Made by a program: the position numbers and the translations under genes
The notes under the pieces: generated by a model
Told to the model about the DNA's origin: nothing
Databases searched by the model: none
Seen by the model: only the letters and a program-made list of their open reading frames with translations
Source: Algicola sp.
Lineage (GTDB): Bacteria > Bacteroidota > Bacteroidia > Flavobacteriales > Flavobacteriaceae
NCBI GenBank assembly: GCA_018222915.1
Contig: JAAEZI010000011.1
Location: 40,173 to 95,629, forward strand
Direction of reading: 5' to 3'
Length of the DNA stretch: 55,457 bases
In this document: positions 32,566 through 40,803 of the stretch, piece by piece
Layout: each line of letters starts with the position of its first letter
Numbering within the stretch: the stretch's first letter is position 1

Positions 32566-32933
32566 ACATGTTGGTCAATCAAAATGACATTACCATCAGG
32601 ATCAATAACCGTTAGACTTCCTGGCCCAGAAGTGGATGCGCTAACTTCCGAATGTAATTTGAGTCCATGAGATTTTAAATGCTGTTGAATGGTTCTTATA
32701 TCTTCAAAATTTTCTAAGGTTTGAGCGTTTTCATCCCAACCCGGATTAAAGGTTAAAATATTATTCTCGAACATACCTTGAAAAAGTCCAAGAAGTGTTT
32801 TATCATTTTTCATGATTAGGTATTGACGCTCTATTTGTCCTGCAAACACATAAAATCCAAGCGTTTCATAAAATGCTTTAGACGCTTTGAGATCTTTTAC
32901 TGCTAAGCTAATTGAAAATACACCAAGTTTCAT
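32562..32933 (-). CDS. VOC family protein (glyoxalase/dioxygenase fold)
   Basis: From the ATG at 32933 the protein is 123 aa, beginning MKLGVFSISLAVKDLKASKAFYETLGF, the usual VOC opening; a longer frame starting at 32975 would add a non-conserved 14 residues. The end, GPGSLTVIDPDGNVILIDQH, is the second beta-alpha-beta module. Metal ligands and substrate are not clear, so a specific function (glyoxalase, resistance protein) is not assigned. Confidence 0.88.
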   Translation of the reverse strand: MKLGVFSISLAVKDLKASKAFYETLGFYVFAGQIERQYLIMKNDKTLLGLFQGMFENNILTFNPGWDENAQTLENFEDIRTIQQHLKSHGLKLHSEVSASTSGPGSLTVIDPDGNVILIDQHV

Positions 32934-32991
32934 TGTATCTAAAATTTTTAAAGTTATACTTTTATTGAATGTCATCCAGTATGGATTACAA

Positions 32992-33600
32992 TCATTTCAT
33001 AAAGAAATTGCTGATGCCACTTAAAATACTTTGCACGGCATACGATGCTAATATCAATCCCATAATCTTACTAATGACTGTAATACCATAACTGCCTATT
33101 TTTTCTTGAATAGTATTAGCGATAAGCAATAGTACACAAGTTAATGCAACCACTATTAAAACTAAAAATGTCGTGACTGTTTGCTGTTGGATGGTGTAGA
33201 TGTGATTGTCTGTCATTAGGACCACAGCCATTATCGCTCCAGGTGATGCTATGGACGGAATTGCTACAGGAAATACAGTAACATGTTTAAAATCGGTAAT
33301 TTGACTTTTTTCACGTTCTGGCTTTCCATCTCCAAAAACCATAGTCAATGCAAATAGAAAAAGAATCAGTCCACCTGAAATTTGAAAGGCCTCTAAAGAC
33401 ACCTCCATAGTTTCAAGAATAATCTGACCGATGACAATAAAAAATAATAGAATTATAAATGCAATGACAGATGCACGAAGTGCAATTTTTCGTTTATGAA
33501 GGCGATCAAATTCTTTCGTGGCTTCTAAATATACTGGAACCGTTCCTATCGGATCTATAACAGCAATTAGTAAGAAAACAGAAACAATAATTTCTTTCAT
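32992..33600 (-). CDS. MarC family membrane protein
   Basis: A 202-aa protein with six membrane helices. The signature FLLIAVIDPIGTVPVYLEATKEF near the N-terminus and VAIPSIASPGAIMAVVLM in the middle match MarC proteins. The family was once linked to multiple antibiotic resistance, but that role is not supported; function unknown. The start overlaps the DUF3124 gene stop by 4 nt (ATGA). Confidence 0.92.
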   Translation of the reverse strand: MKEIIVSVFLLIAVIDPIGTVPVYLEATKEFDRLHKRKIALRASVIAFIILLFFIVIGQIILETMEVSLEAFQISGGLILFLFALTMVFGDGKPEREKSQITDFKHVTVFPVAIPSIASPGAIMAVVLMTDNHIYTIQQQTVTTFLVLIVVALTCVLLLIANTIQEKIGSYGITVISKIMGLILASYAVQSILSGISNFFMK

Positions 33601-34106
33601 TGTATACGCTCGGCTTTTGTTGTAAAAGAAAGGCCTTGCTGCCCGACAGTGGAATTCATGACACCCTCAAATAGCGGTTCAGGGCAATCCTGAGGAATCA
33701 TCCATTCAAAAATGAAATTGGATCCTGTACCACCTTCTGTATCTACTTCGTCAATTATAATTTCCGTGGTCTCTAAAGGTGCCAAATAAATAGCATGATC
33801 AAAATACGTTCTTAGTAGCTTCCCATGAGTGTCGAAGTAAACTGCTTTGGTCAAATAAATGGTATCTGAGTCACTTACATTTCTTAAACTAGCCATGGCA
33901 GTCAAGTTGTGGGTTTTATGCTGAGAAATACTATAAATTTGGGAATAGATAGAGAGGTATGATTTACCAAATTCCAAGGAATCTTTGACTGACACATCCG
34001 TATACCTTTTACTCCAATTTTCAGCGTGAATACTCTCAGATTCTTCCGTAGTAACACAACTTAAAACAATAAGAGAACAAATTAGAAGGTAAAAGCTGTT
34101 TTTCAT
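33597..34106 (-). CDS. DUF3124 lipoprotein
   Basis: A 169-aa protein with signal peptide and lipobox VLSC (Cys near 17). The body matches DUF3124: YSQIYSISQHKTHNLTAMASLRNVSDSDTIYLTKAVYFDTHGKLL, LAPLETTEIIIDEVDTEGGTGSNFIFEW. This is a periplasmic/outer-membrane anchored beta domain of unknown role. It is translationally coupled to marC by a 4-nt overlap, which suggests a joint function. Confidence 0.88.
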   Translation of the reverse strand: MKNSFYLLICSLIVLSCVTTEESESIHAENWSKRYTDVSVKDSLEFGKSYLSIYSQIYSISQHKTHNLTAMASLRNVSDSDTIYLTKAVYFDTHGKLLRTYFDHAIYLAPLETTEIIIDEVDTEGGTGSNFIFEWMIPQDCPEPLFEGVMNSTVGQQGLSFTTKAERIQ

Positions 34107-34190
34107 TATGGACTATCAATTTGATTCCTTACTAATATATAGTTTTTATTGGAATTCTTCTCATTGAAGTCTCTTATTTATTCAAAAATG

Positions 34191-34619
34191 TTACCTGTCT
34201 AAATAGTCACGGTATGTATCGTAAAAATCTTCAAACTTAGTCATGGTCTCGTTAAAAAAAACCATCACCTTTTGCCAAGTATTTTTATTGTGAATGGATA
34301 CCTTTTCATCTAAAAGGATATATATTCTAGAAATTTCCTTTCCATTCTCTAAATAGTATTCCTCCTCAAAAATAGCCTCAGGTAAATAGTCGTTGGTGAT
34401 AATGGTTTTAAGTGCCGTCAGTTTTTCCCAATAGGTGATCCGGTTGTCCAAGTCATCTTCTAAATCTAAGGCTACAAGTGCTTTTTTTGTGTCAAAATGG
34501 AATTTGAAAGAAAACCCTTTAATCTTCGTATCATAAAGGATCCATTTTCTAGGAAACGATTTGCCAAAACTGGTCCAGAATTCTTGTCGTAATATGCGGC
34601 TCTCTTCTTTTGAAAACAT
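34191..34619 (-). CDS. DUF4268 domain protein
   Basis: A 142-aa soluble protein matching DUF4268: RILRQEFWTSFGKSF, KIKGFSFKFHFDTKKALVALDLE, YWEKLTALK, and the acidic C-terminal helices. This domain also appears at the end of some restriction-associated proteins, but here it stands alone with no restriction genes nearby, so no defence role is claimed. It lies 2 bp after the ZIP gene in a three-gene minus-strand unit. Confidence 0.88.
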   Translation of the reverse strand: MFSKEESRILRQEFWTSFGKSFPRKWILYDTKIKGFSFKFHFDTKKALVALDLEDDLDNRITYWEKLTALKTIITNDYLPEAIFEEEYYLENGKEISRIYILLDEKVSIHNKNTWQKVMVFFNETMTKFEDFYDTYRDYLDR

Positions 34620-34621
34620 CG

Positions 34622-35296
34622 TTAAATTATATAAGCTATCATAATACCTAATATAATGGCCACAAGTTTTGAAAGGTTAAATTTATGGCCTTCACTACTT
34701 TCAAACAATATGGTCGTTGAAATATGAAAGAAGATTCCAATTACTAAAGCATTAATCATCGTAAGATAATCTTTGGGAATATGTGTCGCATTGGAAATAT
34801 AGGTACCCAAAGGTGTCATTATCGTAAAAACAGACAGAAATCCAATAATCTGAATCTTATTGAAACTAGATTGTAGTAAAAACGTAGCGACTAGAGCAGC
34901 AATAGGAATTTTATGAATCAAAACACCATATACCATATCGTTATGCTCATGAATGGGAAACCCTTCTAGAAAACTATGCAGGCATAAACTGAGAAACAAC
35001 AACCAAGGAAAGGCAGTATCCGATTTGTGGATGTGTACATGACCATGTTCAGCACCTTTTGAAAAAAACTCTAAAATGATTTGTAGTAAAATCCCACACA
35101 TAATGAATAGCCCTGTCTTCTTAGTTTCCAGATGCTCATAAACCTCAGGTAGGAGATCAAAAAGCGTAAGGGCCAATAAAAAAGCACCACTAAAAGAAAG
35201 TAGTAGCTTTGTGTAAATTGGTTTTTTCTGTTTGGTACTAAGTGCCAGTAAAACACCAATGATAACAGCTAATATGGGTAATAGATAGGACTGCAT
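34622..35296 (-). CDS. ZIP family metal transporter
   Basis: A 224-aa protein with about eight membrane helices. The ZIP helix-4 signature is present as LCLHSFLEGFPI (metal-binding His and Glu) and HKIPIAALVATFLL is helix 5; the cytoplasmic loop has a short histidine stretch (HGHVHIH). It probably transports zinc or another divalent metal. Its ATG shares one base with the upstream methyltransferase stop codon. Confidence 0.92.
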   Translation of the reverse strand: MQSYLLPILAVIIGVLLALSTKQKKPIYTKLLLSFSGAFLLALTLFDLLPEVYEHLETKKTGLFIMCGILLQIILEFFSKGAEHGHVHIHKSDTAFPWLLFLSLCLHSFLEGFPIHEHNDMVYGVLIHKIPIAALVATFLLQSSFNKIQIIGFLSVFTIMTPLGTYISNATHIPKDYLTMINALVIGIFFHISTTILFESSEGHKFNLSKLVAIILGIMIAYII

Positions 35297-36027
35297 TATT
35301 TAAATATCATGACTAAGCGTTCGGAAGTTTTTGAATCAAATTTTCCCAGTTTGTAATCGCCAAACACGTCTAATAGGTGAACATTAGCTTTTTCAAATAG
35401 CGTTTCAAAATCTGATAGGCTAAATGCTTTAACACGTTCTGTGAATTCGTAGTCTTCACCATCAACATTAAATTTAATATCTTTTATAATATACCCGTTT
35501 TCAAAGCGTCTTTTTTGATGAAAGGTGACATCATCAACAGTTTTTGAATCTTCTACAACGAGATGATCAATCACAAAATCACTGTTCATAAAATCAATGA
35601 CGCCAAATCCAAAATCATTTAAATTAGCTTTTATGGCTTTAATCGTTTCGAGGTTTGCCGTTTCATCGTCAAAATAGCCAAAACTTGTAAACAGATTAAA
35701 TACAGCATCAAATTGCTTGCTGTATGGTTGACACATATCATGGACTTCAAAATGTAAGGTCTCATTTTCAAATTGCTTTGCGAAAGCTATACTGTTTTCC
35801 GACAAGTCAACGCCTGTAACATTGTAGCCTAAGCTATTGAGATATATAGAATGTCGTCCTTTACCACAAGCTAGATCTAATATTTCTCCATGCTCTGGCA
35901 AGTTCAAATACTCGGTGAGATTATCCATAAATTGCTGTGCTTCATTATGGTCTCTATCTTTATATAACATATGGTAGAATGGTGTGTCAAACCAGGAGGC
36001 ATACCATTGTTTCGCTTGTTTTGTCAT
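35296..36027 (-). CDS. Class I SAM-dependent methyltransferase
   Basis: From the ATG at 36027 the protein is 243 aa; the longer frame adds 18 residues that overlap the divergent promoter region. Motif I is GEILDLACGKGRHSIYL, followed by VTGVDLSENSI (acidic SAM-ribose contact), then FDAVFNLFTSFGYF. The substrate is unknown; the family includes small-molecule methyltransferases. First gene of a unit with the ZIP and DUF4268 genes. Confidence 0.9.
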   Translation of the reverse strand: MTKQAKQWYASWFDTPFYHMLYKDRDHNEAQQFMDNLTEYLNLPEHGEILDLACGKGRHSIYLNSLGYNVTGVDLSENSIAFAKQFENETLHFEVHDMCQPYSKQFDAVFNLFTSFGYFDDETANLETIKAIKANLNDFGFGVIDFMNSDFVIDHLVVEDSKTVDDVTFHQKRRFENGYIIKDIKFNVDGEDYEFTERVKAFSLSDFETLFEKANVHLLDVFGDYKLGKFDSKTSERLVMIFK

Positions 36028-36078
36028 TTTAAAATCCTGAATCAGAAGAAACTCATTTTCAATTCTTCTTATAAGCCA

Positions 36079-36086
36079 CAAAAATA
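36079..36086 (-). promoter_or_regulatory. Candidate -7 element for the methyltransferase unit
   Basis: TATTTTTG read on the minus strand fits TAnnTTTG and lies 51 bp before the ATG at 36027. It is the mirror image of the plus-strand element at 36090-36097. Confidence 0.4.
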
Positions 36087-36089
36087 CTT

Positions 36090-36097
36090 TATTTTTG
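36090..36097 (+). promoter_or_regulatory. Candidate -7 element for the THUMP methyltransferase gene
   Basis: TATTTTTG fits TAnnTTTG and lies 20 bp before the ATG at 36118, giving a short leader. It forms a palindrome with the minus-strand element three bases away. No clear -33. Confidence 0.4.
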
Positions 36098-36117
36098 CAA
36101 TCTATTGGTCGAACAGC

Positions 36118-37275
36118 ATGGAGAATAATTATAAAATGGTAGCCAAAACCTTATTTGGTTTTGAAGATTTATTGGAAAAAGAGCTCATTCAATTAGGAGC
36201 AATGGATGTCAAAAAAGGTGTTCGTAACGTTAGTTTTGTGGGTGACTTAGGATTTATGTATAAAGCTAATTTGGCACTAAGGACTGCTATAAAAATATTA
36301 AAGCCTATTACATCTTTCCGCGTTATGACCGAGCAAGATCTTTACGATCAAGTTTATAAAATGCCTTGGGACAAATATCTAAAACCTACGGGAAGTCTCG
36401 CTATTGATGCCACGGTACATTCAAAGAATTTTACGCATTCGAAATATGTCGCTTTAAAAACCAAAGATGCGATTGTCGATAAATTCAGAAATACAGATGG
36501 TCAACGCCCTAATATTGATTTGCGTTTTCCAGATGTAAAAATTAATGTTCATATAGACCGACAAACCTGTACGATTTCTTTGGATTCTTCAGGAGAATCG
36601 CTACATAAACGCGGTTATAAATCAGCCACTAATATCGCTCCAATTAATGAAGTTTTAGCCGCTGGATTAGTGATGCTTTCAGGTTGGGATGGTCAGTGCG
36701 ATTTTATGGATCCCATGTGCGGAAGTGCTACCATCTTAGCTGAAGCTGCCATGATTGCCTGTAATATTCCTCCTAATTTAATGCGAAAAGAATTTGCTTT
36801 CGAACGCTGGCAGGATTGGGATGTTGATCTATTTGAGAAGATAGAGGAATCCTTGTTGAAAAAAACGAGGGATTTTCATCATAAAATGATTGGCTACGAT
36901 AAATCACCAAGTGCGATTGCTAAAGCCAAAGCAAATATAAAAAATGCGCATTTAGAAGAATTTATAAGCGTTTCTCATGAGGACTTTTTTAAAACTGAAA
37001 AAGAAGGGGATAAGAAGTTGCACATCTTGTTCAATCCACCTTATGGAGAACGTTTAGATATCGATATGGAGAGTTTTTATAAAGCTATTGGTGATACATT
37101 GAAACAAGGGTATCCTGGCACCGACGCATGGTTTATCACGTCCAATCTAGAAGCTTTAAAACATGTAGGCTTAAGACCTTCGAGAAAAATTCATTTATTT
37201 AATGCAAAGCTGGAATCGAGGCTCGTCAAATATGTGATGTATGAAGGCAGTAAAAAGGCTAAGTACAATAATTAA
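36118..37275 (+). CDS. THUMP-domain RNA methyltransferase (RlmL/RlmK-like N2-guanine type)
   Basis: From the ATG at 36118 the protein is 385 aa; the longer open frame runs back into the divergent gene and is rejected. An N-terminal THUMP region (AKTLFGFEDLLEKEL, RTAIKILKPITSFRV) precedes a Rossmann methyltransferase domain with DPMCGSATILAEAAM (SAM site) and the catalytic NPPYGERLD. It probably methylates 23S rRNA guanine at N2, like the first half of RlmKL. The last codons and stop lie in a 13-bp tandem duplication. Confidence 0.93.
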   Translation: MENNYKMVAKTLFGFEDLLEKELIQLGAMDVKKGVRNVSFVGDLGFMYKANLALRTAIKILKPITSFRVMTEQDLYDQVYKMPWDKYLKPTGSLAIDATVHSKNFTHSKYVALKTKDAIVDKFRNTDGQRPNIDLRFPDVKINVHIDRQTCTISLDSSGESLHKRGYKSATNIAPINEVLAAGLVMLSGWDGQCDFMDPMCGSATILAEAAMIACNIPPNLMRKEFAFERWQDWDVDLFEKIEESLLKKTRDFHHKMIGYDKSPSAIAKAKANIKNAHLEEFISVSHEDFFKTEKEGDKKLHILFNPPYGERLDIDMESFYKAIGDTLKQGYPGTDAWFITSNLEALKHVGLRPSRKIHLFNAKLESRLVKYVMYEGSKKAKYNN

Positions 37276-37285
37276 GTACAATAAT
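37260..37285. repeat. 13-bp perfect tandem duplication across a stop codon
   Basis: TAAGTACAATAAT occurs twice head to tail (37260-37272 and 37273-37285). The second copy supplies the stop TAA of the THUMP methyltransferase gene. Confidence 0.9.
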
Positions 37286-37296
37286 AACGCGTAAGC

Positions 37297-38049
37297 TTAA
37301 TTCTTTTCTTTTTCAACCACCACTTTTTTATCTTTTTTATAAATAGGAATTAAGTAGGAGATGGTATACCCAAATCCCAATCCGAAGCGACCACTGTCAT
37401 AGGTCCGATTAAATCCTGGCACATACAAGTTTTCTAGACCATCGGGTTGGTCTTGCGTAATCATACTTTTTAATTGAATGTTTAATCCTGCATAAAGGTT
37501 GGTGAATAATTCAGCTTTAAGACCTATCACTAATTCTGCCCAAATAGCTGAAAGGCCGTTGAATTCTTGACTAGGATTCGCCGTTGATGGCAAATTCCAA
37601 TATTGATCCGTATTATAAATGGTATAGCTGTTTAATTGCTGACTAAAACTGGATAAACCTACTCGAAATCCTGTGTAAATCATGTTTTGCATGTCTAACC
37701 AGTTCGTGTAAGTATTATAGTCGATACCTGCTTTAAAATAACTCCCTGTTGCCGTGACATCTAAATAGTCTGTCGCAATTCTTCGTTCTTCTGTACCAAG
37801 TTCTCCAGCTACATATAACTTTTTCGTTAATCGGTAGTCGCCATTAATTTCAAATCCCGTATAATCTTCATCGATTAATGATCGCGCAATTTTTCCAATA
37901 TCGCCACCAAGTCGAATGCCATACTTTTGCTTATAGATAAGCGTATCAGCTTTGGTTTCATTGGTATCGTTCTGTGATTGCAACGCTAAAGGAAGCAACA
38001 TCACACATATCATATTAATGATAAATAATGGCGTGCGCTTCAGTTTCAT
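37297..38049 (-). CDS. DUF6048 family outer-membrane-like protein
   Basis: A 250-aa protein with a signal peptide (LFIINMICVMLLPLALQSQ) and a beta-rich body with alternating aromatic strands (FEINGDYRLTKKLYVAGELG, SYFKAGIDYNTY, FGLGFGYTISYLIPIY), which looks like a small beta-barrel. It fits DUF6048, a Bacteroidetes family found next to rlmD and DUF6452. Function unknown. Its start lies inside the end of the DUF6452 gene, a 35-nt overlap in another frame. Confidence 0.82.
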   Translation of the reverse strand: MKLKRTPLFIINMICVMLLPLALQSQNDTNETKADTLIYKQKYGIRLGGDIGKIARSLIDEDYTGFEINGDYRLTKKLYVAGELGTEERRIATDYLDVTATGSYFKAGIDYNTYTNWLDMQNMIYTGFRVGLSSFSQQLNSYTIYNTDQYWNLPSTANPSQEFNGLSAIWAELVIGLKAELFTNLYAGLNIQLKSMITQDQPDGLENLYVPGFNRTYDSGRFGLGFGYTISYLIPIYKKDKKVVVEKEKN

Positions 38050-38569
38050 TGACTATAGTTTGATTAATAATTTCTGCACTGGAAATCCAGTTGTCGTCGT
38101 CATTCTCTCTTGAAACACCAGATATAGGTGTTAGCTCAAAGATACTTTTGTAGCCACAAGCCCGAGACACATAGATGAATTCAGGTGTATAAGTGACTGT
38201 AATGATATCAATATTGGAATCATTATTAGGGTTTTCATTTTCTGCAAAATCAGAATCCTTTTCCAATTGAAATCGCGTTGTGGTAAATGTCGCTTCTTCT
38301 TGAAATCGTAAAGGCAAGACGATGGAGTCAGGATTCGTTTGATTTACAGGGATTTCAGGAAGAATCGTGCCGTCCTCATCAATCCCAGTAATTTTTAATT
38401 GTCTGACCGATTTAAATTCATTTTGGTTTTCAATATCATAAAACCTTATAATTAAATGAGGTGTTGTGGAGACGTCCTCCGGACAAATATCATCGCGCTC
38501 ACAACTAAAGGCAATCAAGGTAATAGATGCCAAACAGACTAGAGACGCTATCAGTTGTTTCAAATTCAA
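38015..38569 (-). CDS. DUF6452 family lipoprotein
   Basis: A 184-aa protein starting at TTG (38569, or a second TTG two codons later); no ATG precedes the lipobox, so a TTG start is required. The signal peptide ends in AFSC, followed by ERDDICPED. The body shows DUF6452-like conserved cysteines (ICPE, RACGYKSIFEL) and beta strands. It lies 11 bp after rlmD and overlaps DUF6048 by 35 nt. Function unknown; the pair may be an outer-membrane lipoprotein and barrel (inference). Confidence 0.82.
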   Translation of the reverse strand: MNLKQLIASLVCLASITLIAFSCERDDICPEDVSTTPHLIIRFYDIENQNEFKSVRQLKITGIDEDGTILPEIPVNQTNPDSIVLPLRFQEEATFTTTRFQLEKDSDFAENENPNNDSNIDIITVTYTPEFIYVSRACGYKSIFELTPISGVSRENDDDNWISSAEIINQTIVNETEAHAIIYH

Positions 38570-38580
38570 GGGATTCGTTT

Positions 38581-39999
38581 TTACGGTGTTATTTTTTCTA
38601 AAAGTACAACATTTTCTACATGATGCGTTTGAGGAAACATGTCTACGGCTTGTGTTTTGATTATGCGATAATCCGATTTCATTAAGGCTAAATCTCGTGC
38701 TTGTGTCGCACTGTTACAACTCACATAAACCACTTTTTTTGGAGCAATATTCAATATTTGCTGAACCACATCCTTATGCATACCATCTCTTGGAGGATCA
38801 GTAATAATCACATCTGGCAAACCATTCTCTGAAATAAATTGTTCATTAAATACCTGCTTCATGTCACCTACAAAGAAGTCAACGTTATCAATGCCATTTA
38901 ATTGTGCATTTTCCTTAGCAGCTAGGATGGCATCAGGAACAGCTTCCACACCCACAACATGTTTCGCTTGTTTCGCCACAAACTGTGCAATCGTTCCCGT
39001 TCCTGTATATAAATCGTACACTAATTCTTCGCCTGTGAGTCCAGCAAAATCGCGAGTGATTTTGTATAGTTCATAAGCTTGTGCCGAATTTGTTTGATAG
39101 AATGACTTGGCATTTATTTTAAATCTCAAGCCTTCCATTTCTTCGAAAATATGATCCTGACCACTAAAACAAACGACCTCTTGGTCATAAATGGTATCAT
39201 TCGCTTTTTCATTAATCACATATAATAGTGATGTAATTTGTGGGAAAGATGTCTCAATAAAGTTTAATAATAAATCTCGTTTTTCTTTATCATCTTTAAA
39301 AAACTGCACCAATACCATGATATCACCTGTAGACGATGTTCTGATCATCATTGTGCGCAACAAGCCTTTTTGTTGTCTTGTATTGAAGAATTCCAAGCCG
39401 TTTTCAACAGCAAAAGACTTTACGGAATTTCGGATGGCATTGGAAGGATCTTCTTGCAACCAACATTTATTAATATCTAGAATTTTATCCCACATTCCCG
39501 GAATATGAAACCCTAAAGCATTTCTATCACCCAAGTCGGCATCCGAGTCTACTTCTTGCTGTGTTAACCATCGGCTATCACTAAAAGAGAATTCCATCTT
39601 ATTACGATAGAAAAAAGGTTCAGGAGCTCCAAGGATAGGTGTGACTTCAGGTACATCTAAATGACCAATTCTTATAAGGTTGTTAGTGACTTCCTTTTGT
39701 TTGTAAGCTAATTGATGCTCATATGTCATGTCCTGCCATTTGCAACCACCACATACACCAAAATGTTCACATTTCGGCGTTGTTCTTTGGTCTGAATATT
39801 TATGGAATTTGATGGCCTTACCTTCAAAATAAGCTTTTCGCTTTTTAAAGGTCTGTACATCCACCACATCACCAGGAACGGTATTGGAAAGAAAAATCAC
39901 GCGACCATCAGGAGCTTTAGCAATCGTTTTTCCTTTTGCACCAGCATCAATGACCTCGATATTTTCGAAAATTTGTCTTTTGTTTTTTCGTCTTGCCAT
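38581..39999 (-). CDS. rlmD: 23S rRNA (uracil-5-)-methyltransferase RlmD
   Basis: From the ATG at 39999 the protein is 472 aa; the longer frame adds a lysine/phenylalanine-rich leader that is clearly not coding. A TRAM domain (IEVIDAGAKGKTIAKAPDGRVIF) is followed by the iron-sulfur cysteines CEHFGVCGGCKW, then the methyltransferase core with YDLYTGTGTIAQF (SAM site), TDPPRDGMH and the catalytic cysteine in VVYVSCNSATQARD. It makes 5-methyluridine in 23S rRNA. First gene of the rlmD-DUF6452-DUF6048 unit and divergent from the sigma factor gene. Confidence 0.95.
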   Translation of the reverse strand: MARRKNKRQIFENIEVIDAGAKGKTIAKAPDGRVIFLSNTVPGDVVDVQTFKKRKAYFEGKAIKFHKYSDQRTTPKCEHFGVCGGCKWQDMTYEHQLAYKQKEVTNNLIRIGHLDVPEVTPILGAPEPFFYRNKMEFSFSDSRWLTQQEVDSDADLGDRNALGFHIPGMWDKILDINKCWLQEDPSNAIRNSVKSFAVENGLEFFNTRQQKGLLRTMMIRTSSTGDIMVLVQFFKDDKEKRDLLLNFIETSFPQITSLLYVINEKANDTIYDQEVVCFSGQDHIFEEMEGLRFKINAKSFYQTNSAQAYELYKITRDFAGLTGEELVYDLYTGTGTIAQFVAKQAKHVVGVEAVPDAILAAKENAQLNGIDNVDFFVGDMKQVFNEQFISENGLPDVIITDPPRDGMHKDVVQQILNIAPKKVVYVSCNSATQARDLALMKSDYRIIKTQAVDMFPQTHHVENVVLLEKITP

Positions 40000-40228
40000 G
40001 ATGCAAAAATAATAATCGTCAAAGATAAAATGTTCGTAAATAGAATTATATTTAGAAAACTTGAAAATAAAATGAACCTTTTTGATTTTCACACGTCTTT
40101 AAGGTGTAAGTGTTGTCATCATTACAGGAAAAATAAGCAATACATTTTCTTAATAAATAGAGGGTAAAAGCATGCTGTAACGCTTTAATAGTTATTTGAA
40201 ACGGAATTATAATTAGTAACCCATCTCA

Positions 40229-40780
40229 TTGAAAACAGAAGGACATAAAGATGCCGAATTGGTAGAAGCCTATCTCGCTGGTGATAAAAAGGCTATGGCC
40301 ATTCTTGTAAAACGTTGGCATGTGGTTTTTTGTAAAAAGGCCTTTTGGTTGGTCAAGGATGCGAGTGCATCAAAAGACATTGCTCAGGAAAGTTGGCAAA
40401 TTATAATGATGAAACTACATACTTTAGAAAATCCAAACCGATTTAAAAGTTGGGCATTGCGCATTGTGTATACAAAATCTTTGGATGCTTTAAGAGCGCA
40501 ACAACACATCCGATTGAAAAAGACGGAATTTGTGACATCTAAAATTTCCGAAGTAGCTGTAGATGACGATTTCAAAGACTATAAAACGGCACTATTGAAG
40601 GCATTAAAAGAACTGCCTGAAAAGCAGCAAGAGGTCATAAAACTATTTTACACGGAAGATTACTCGCTGAAGGAAATAAGCGCGTTATTAAAAATATCTA
40701 TAGGCACTGCAAAATCTAGGTTGTTCCATGCAAGAGAAAAACTGAAACTAATTTTAAAATCACAATTTGATAAAATATAA
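40229..40780 (+). CDS. ECF-type RNA polymerase sigma factor
   Basis: A 183-aa sigma70-family protein. Region 2 is seen in the first half (DAELVEAYLAGDKKAM, SKDIAQESWQIIMMKLHTLENPNRFKSWALRIVYTKSLDAL), region 4 in the second (ALKELPEKQQEVIKLFYTEDYSLKEISALLKISIGTAKSRLFHAREKL). The start is TTG at 40229; the next ATG is 35 codons in, inside region 2. A TGTAAC motif 48 bp upstream could be an autoregulated ECF -35. It lies 23 bp before a DUF6768 membrane protein and has no FecR-type anti-sigma beside it. Confidence 0.92.
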   Translation: MKTEGHKDAELVEAYLAGDKKAMAILVKRWHVVFCKKAFWLVKDASASKDIAQESWQIIMMKLHTLENPNRFKSWALRIVYTKSLDALRAQQHIRLKKTEFVTSKISEVAVDDDFKDYKTALLKALKELPEKQQEVIKLFYTEDYSLKEISALLKISIGTAKSRLFHAREKLKLILKSQFDKI

Positions 40781-40803
40781 TCTGATAATTTAAAACCAAA
40801 AAG

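Noticed and set aside
34191..34619. DUF4268 as a restriction or defence gene
   Set aside because: The domain is free-standing and its neighbours are a metal transporter and a methyltransferase of small-molecule type; no nuclease or specificity gene.
35971..36117. Upstream extension of the THUMP methyltransferase frame
   Set aside because: It overlaps the divergent gene start and the mirror-image promoter elements; the conserved protein begins at the 36118 ATG.
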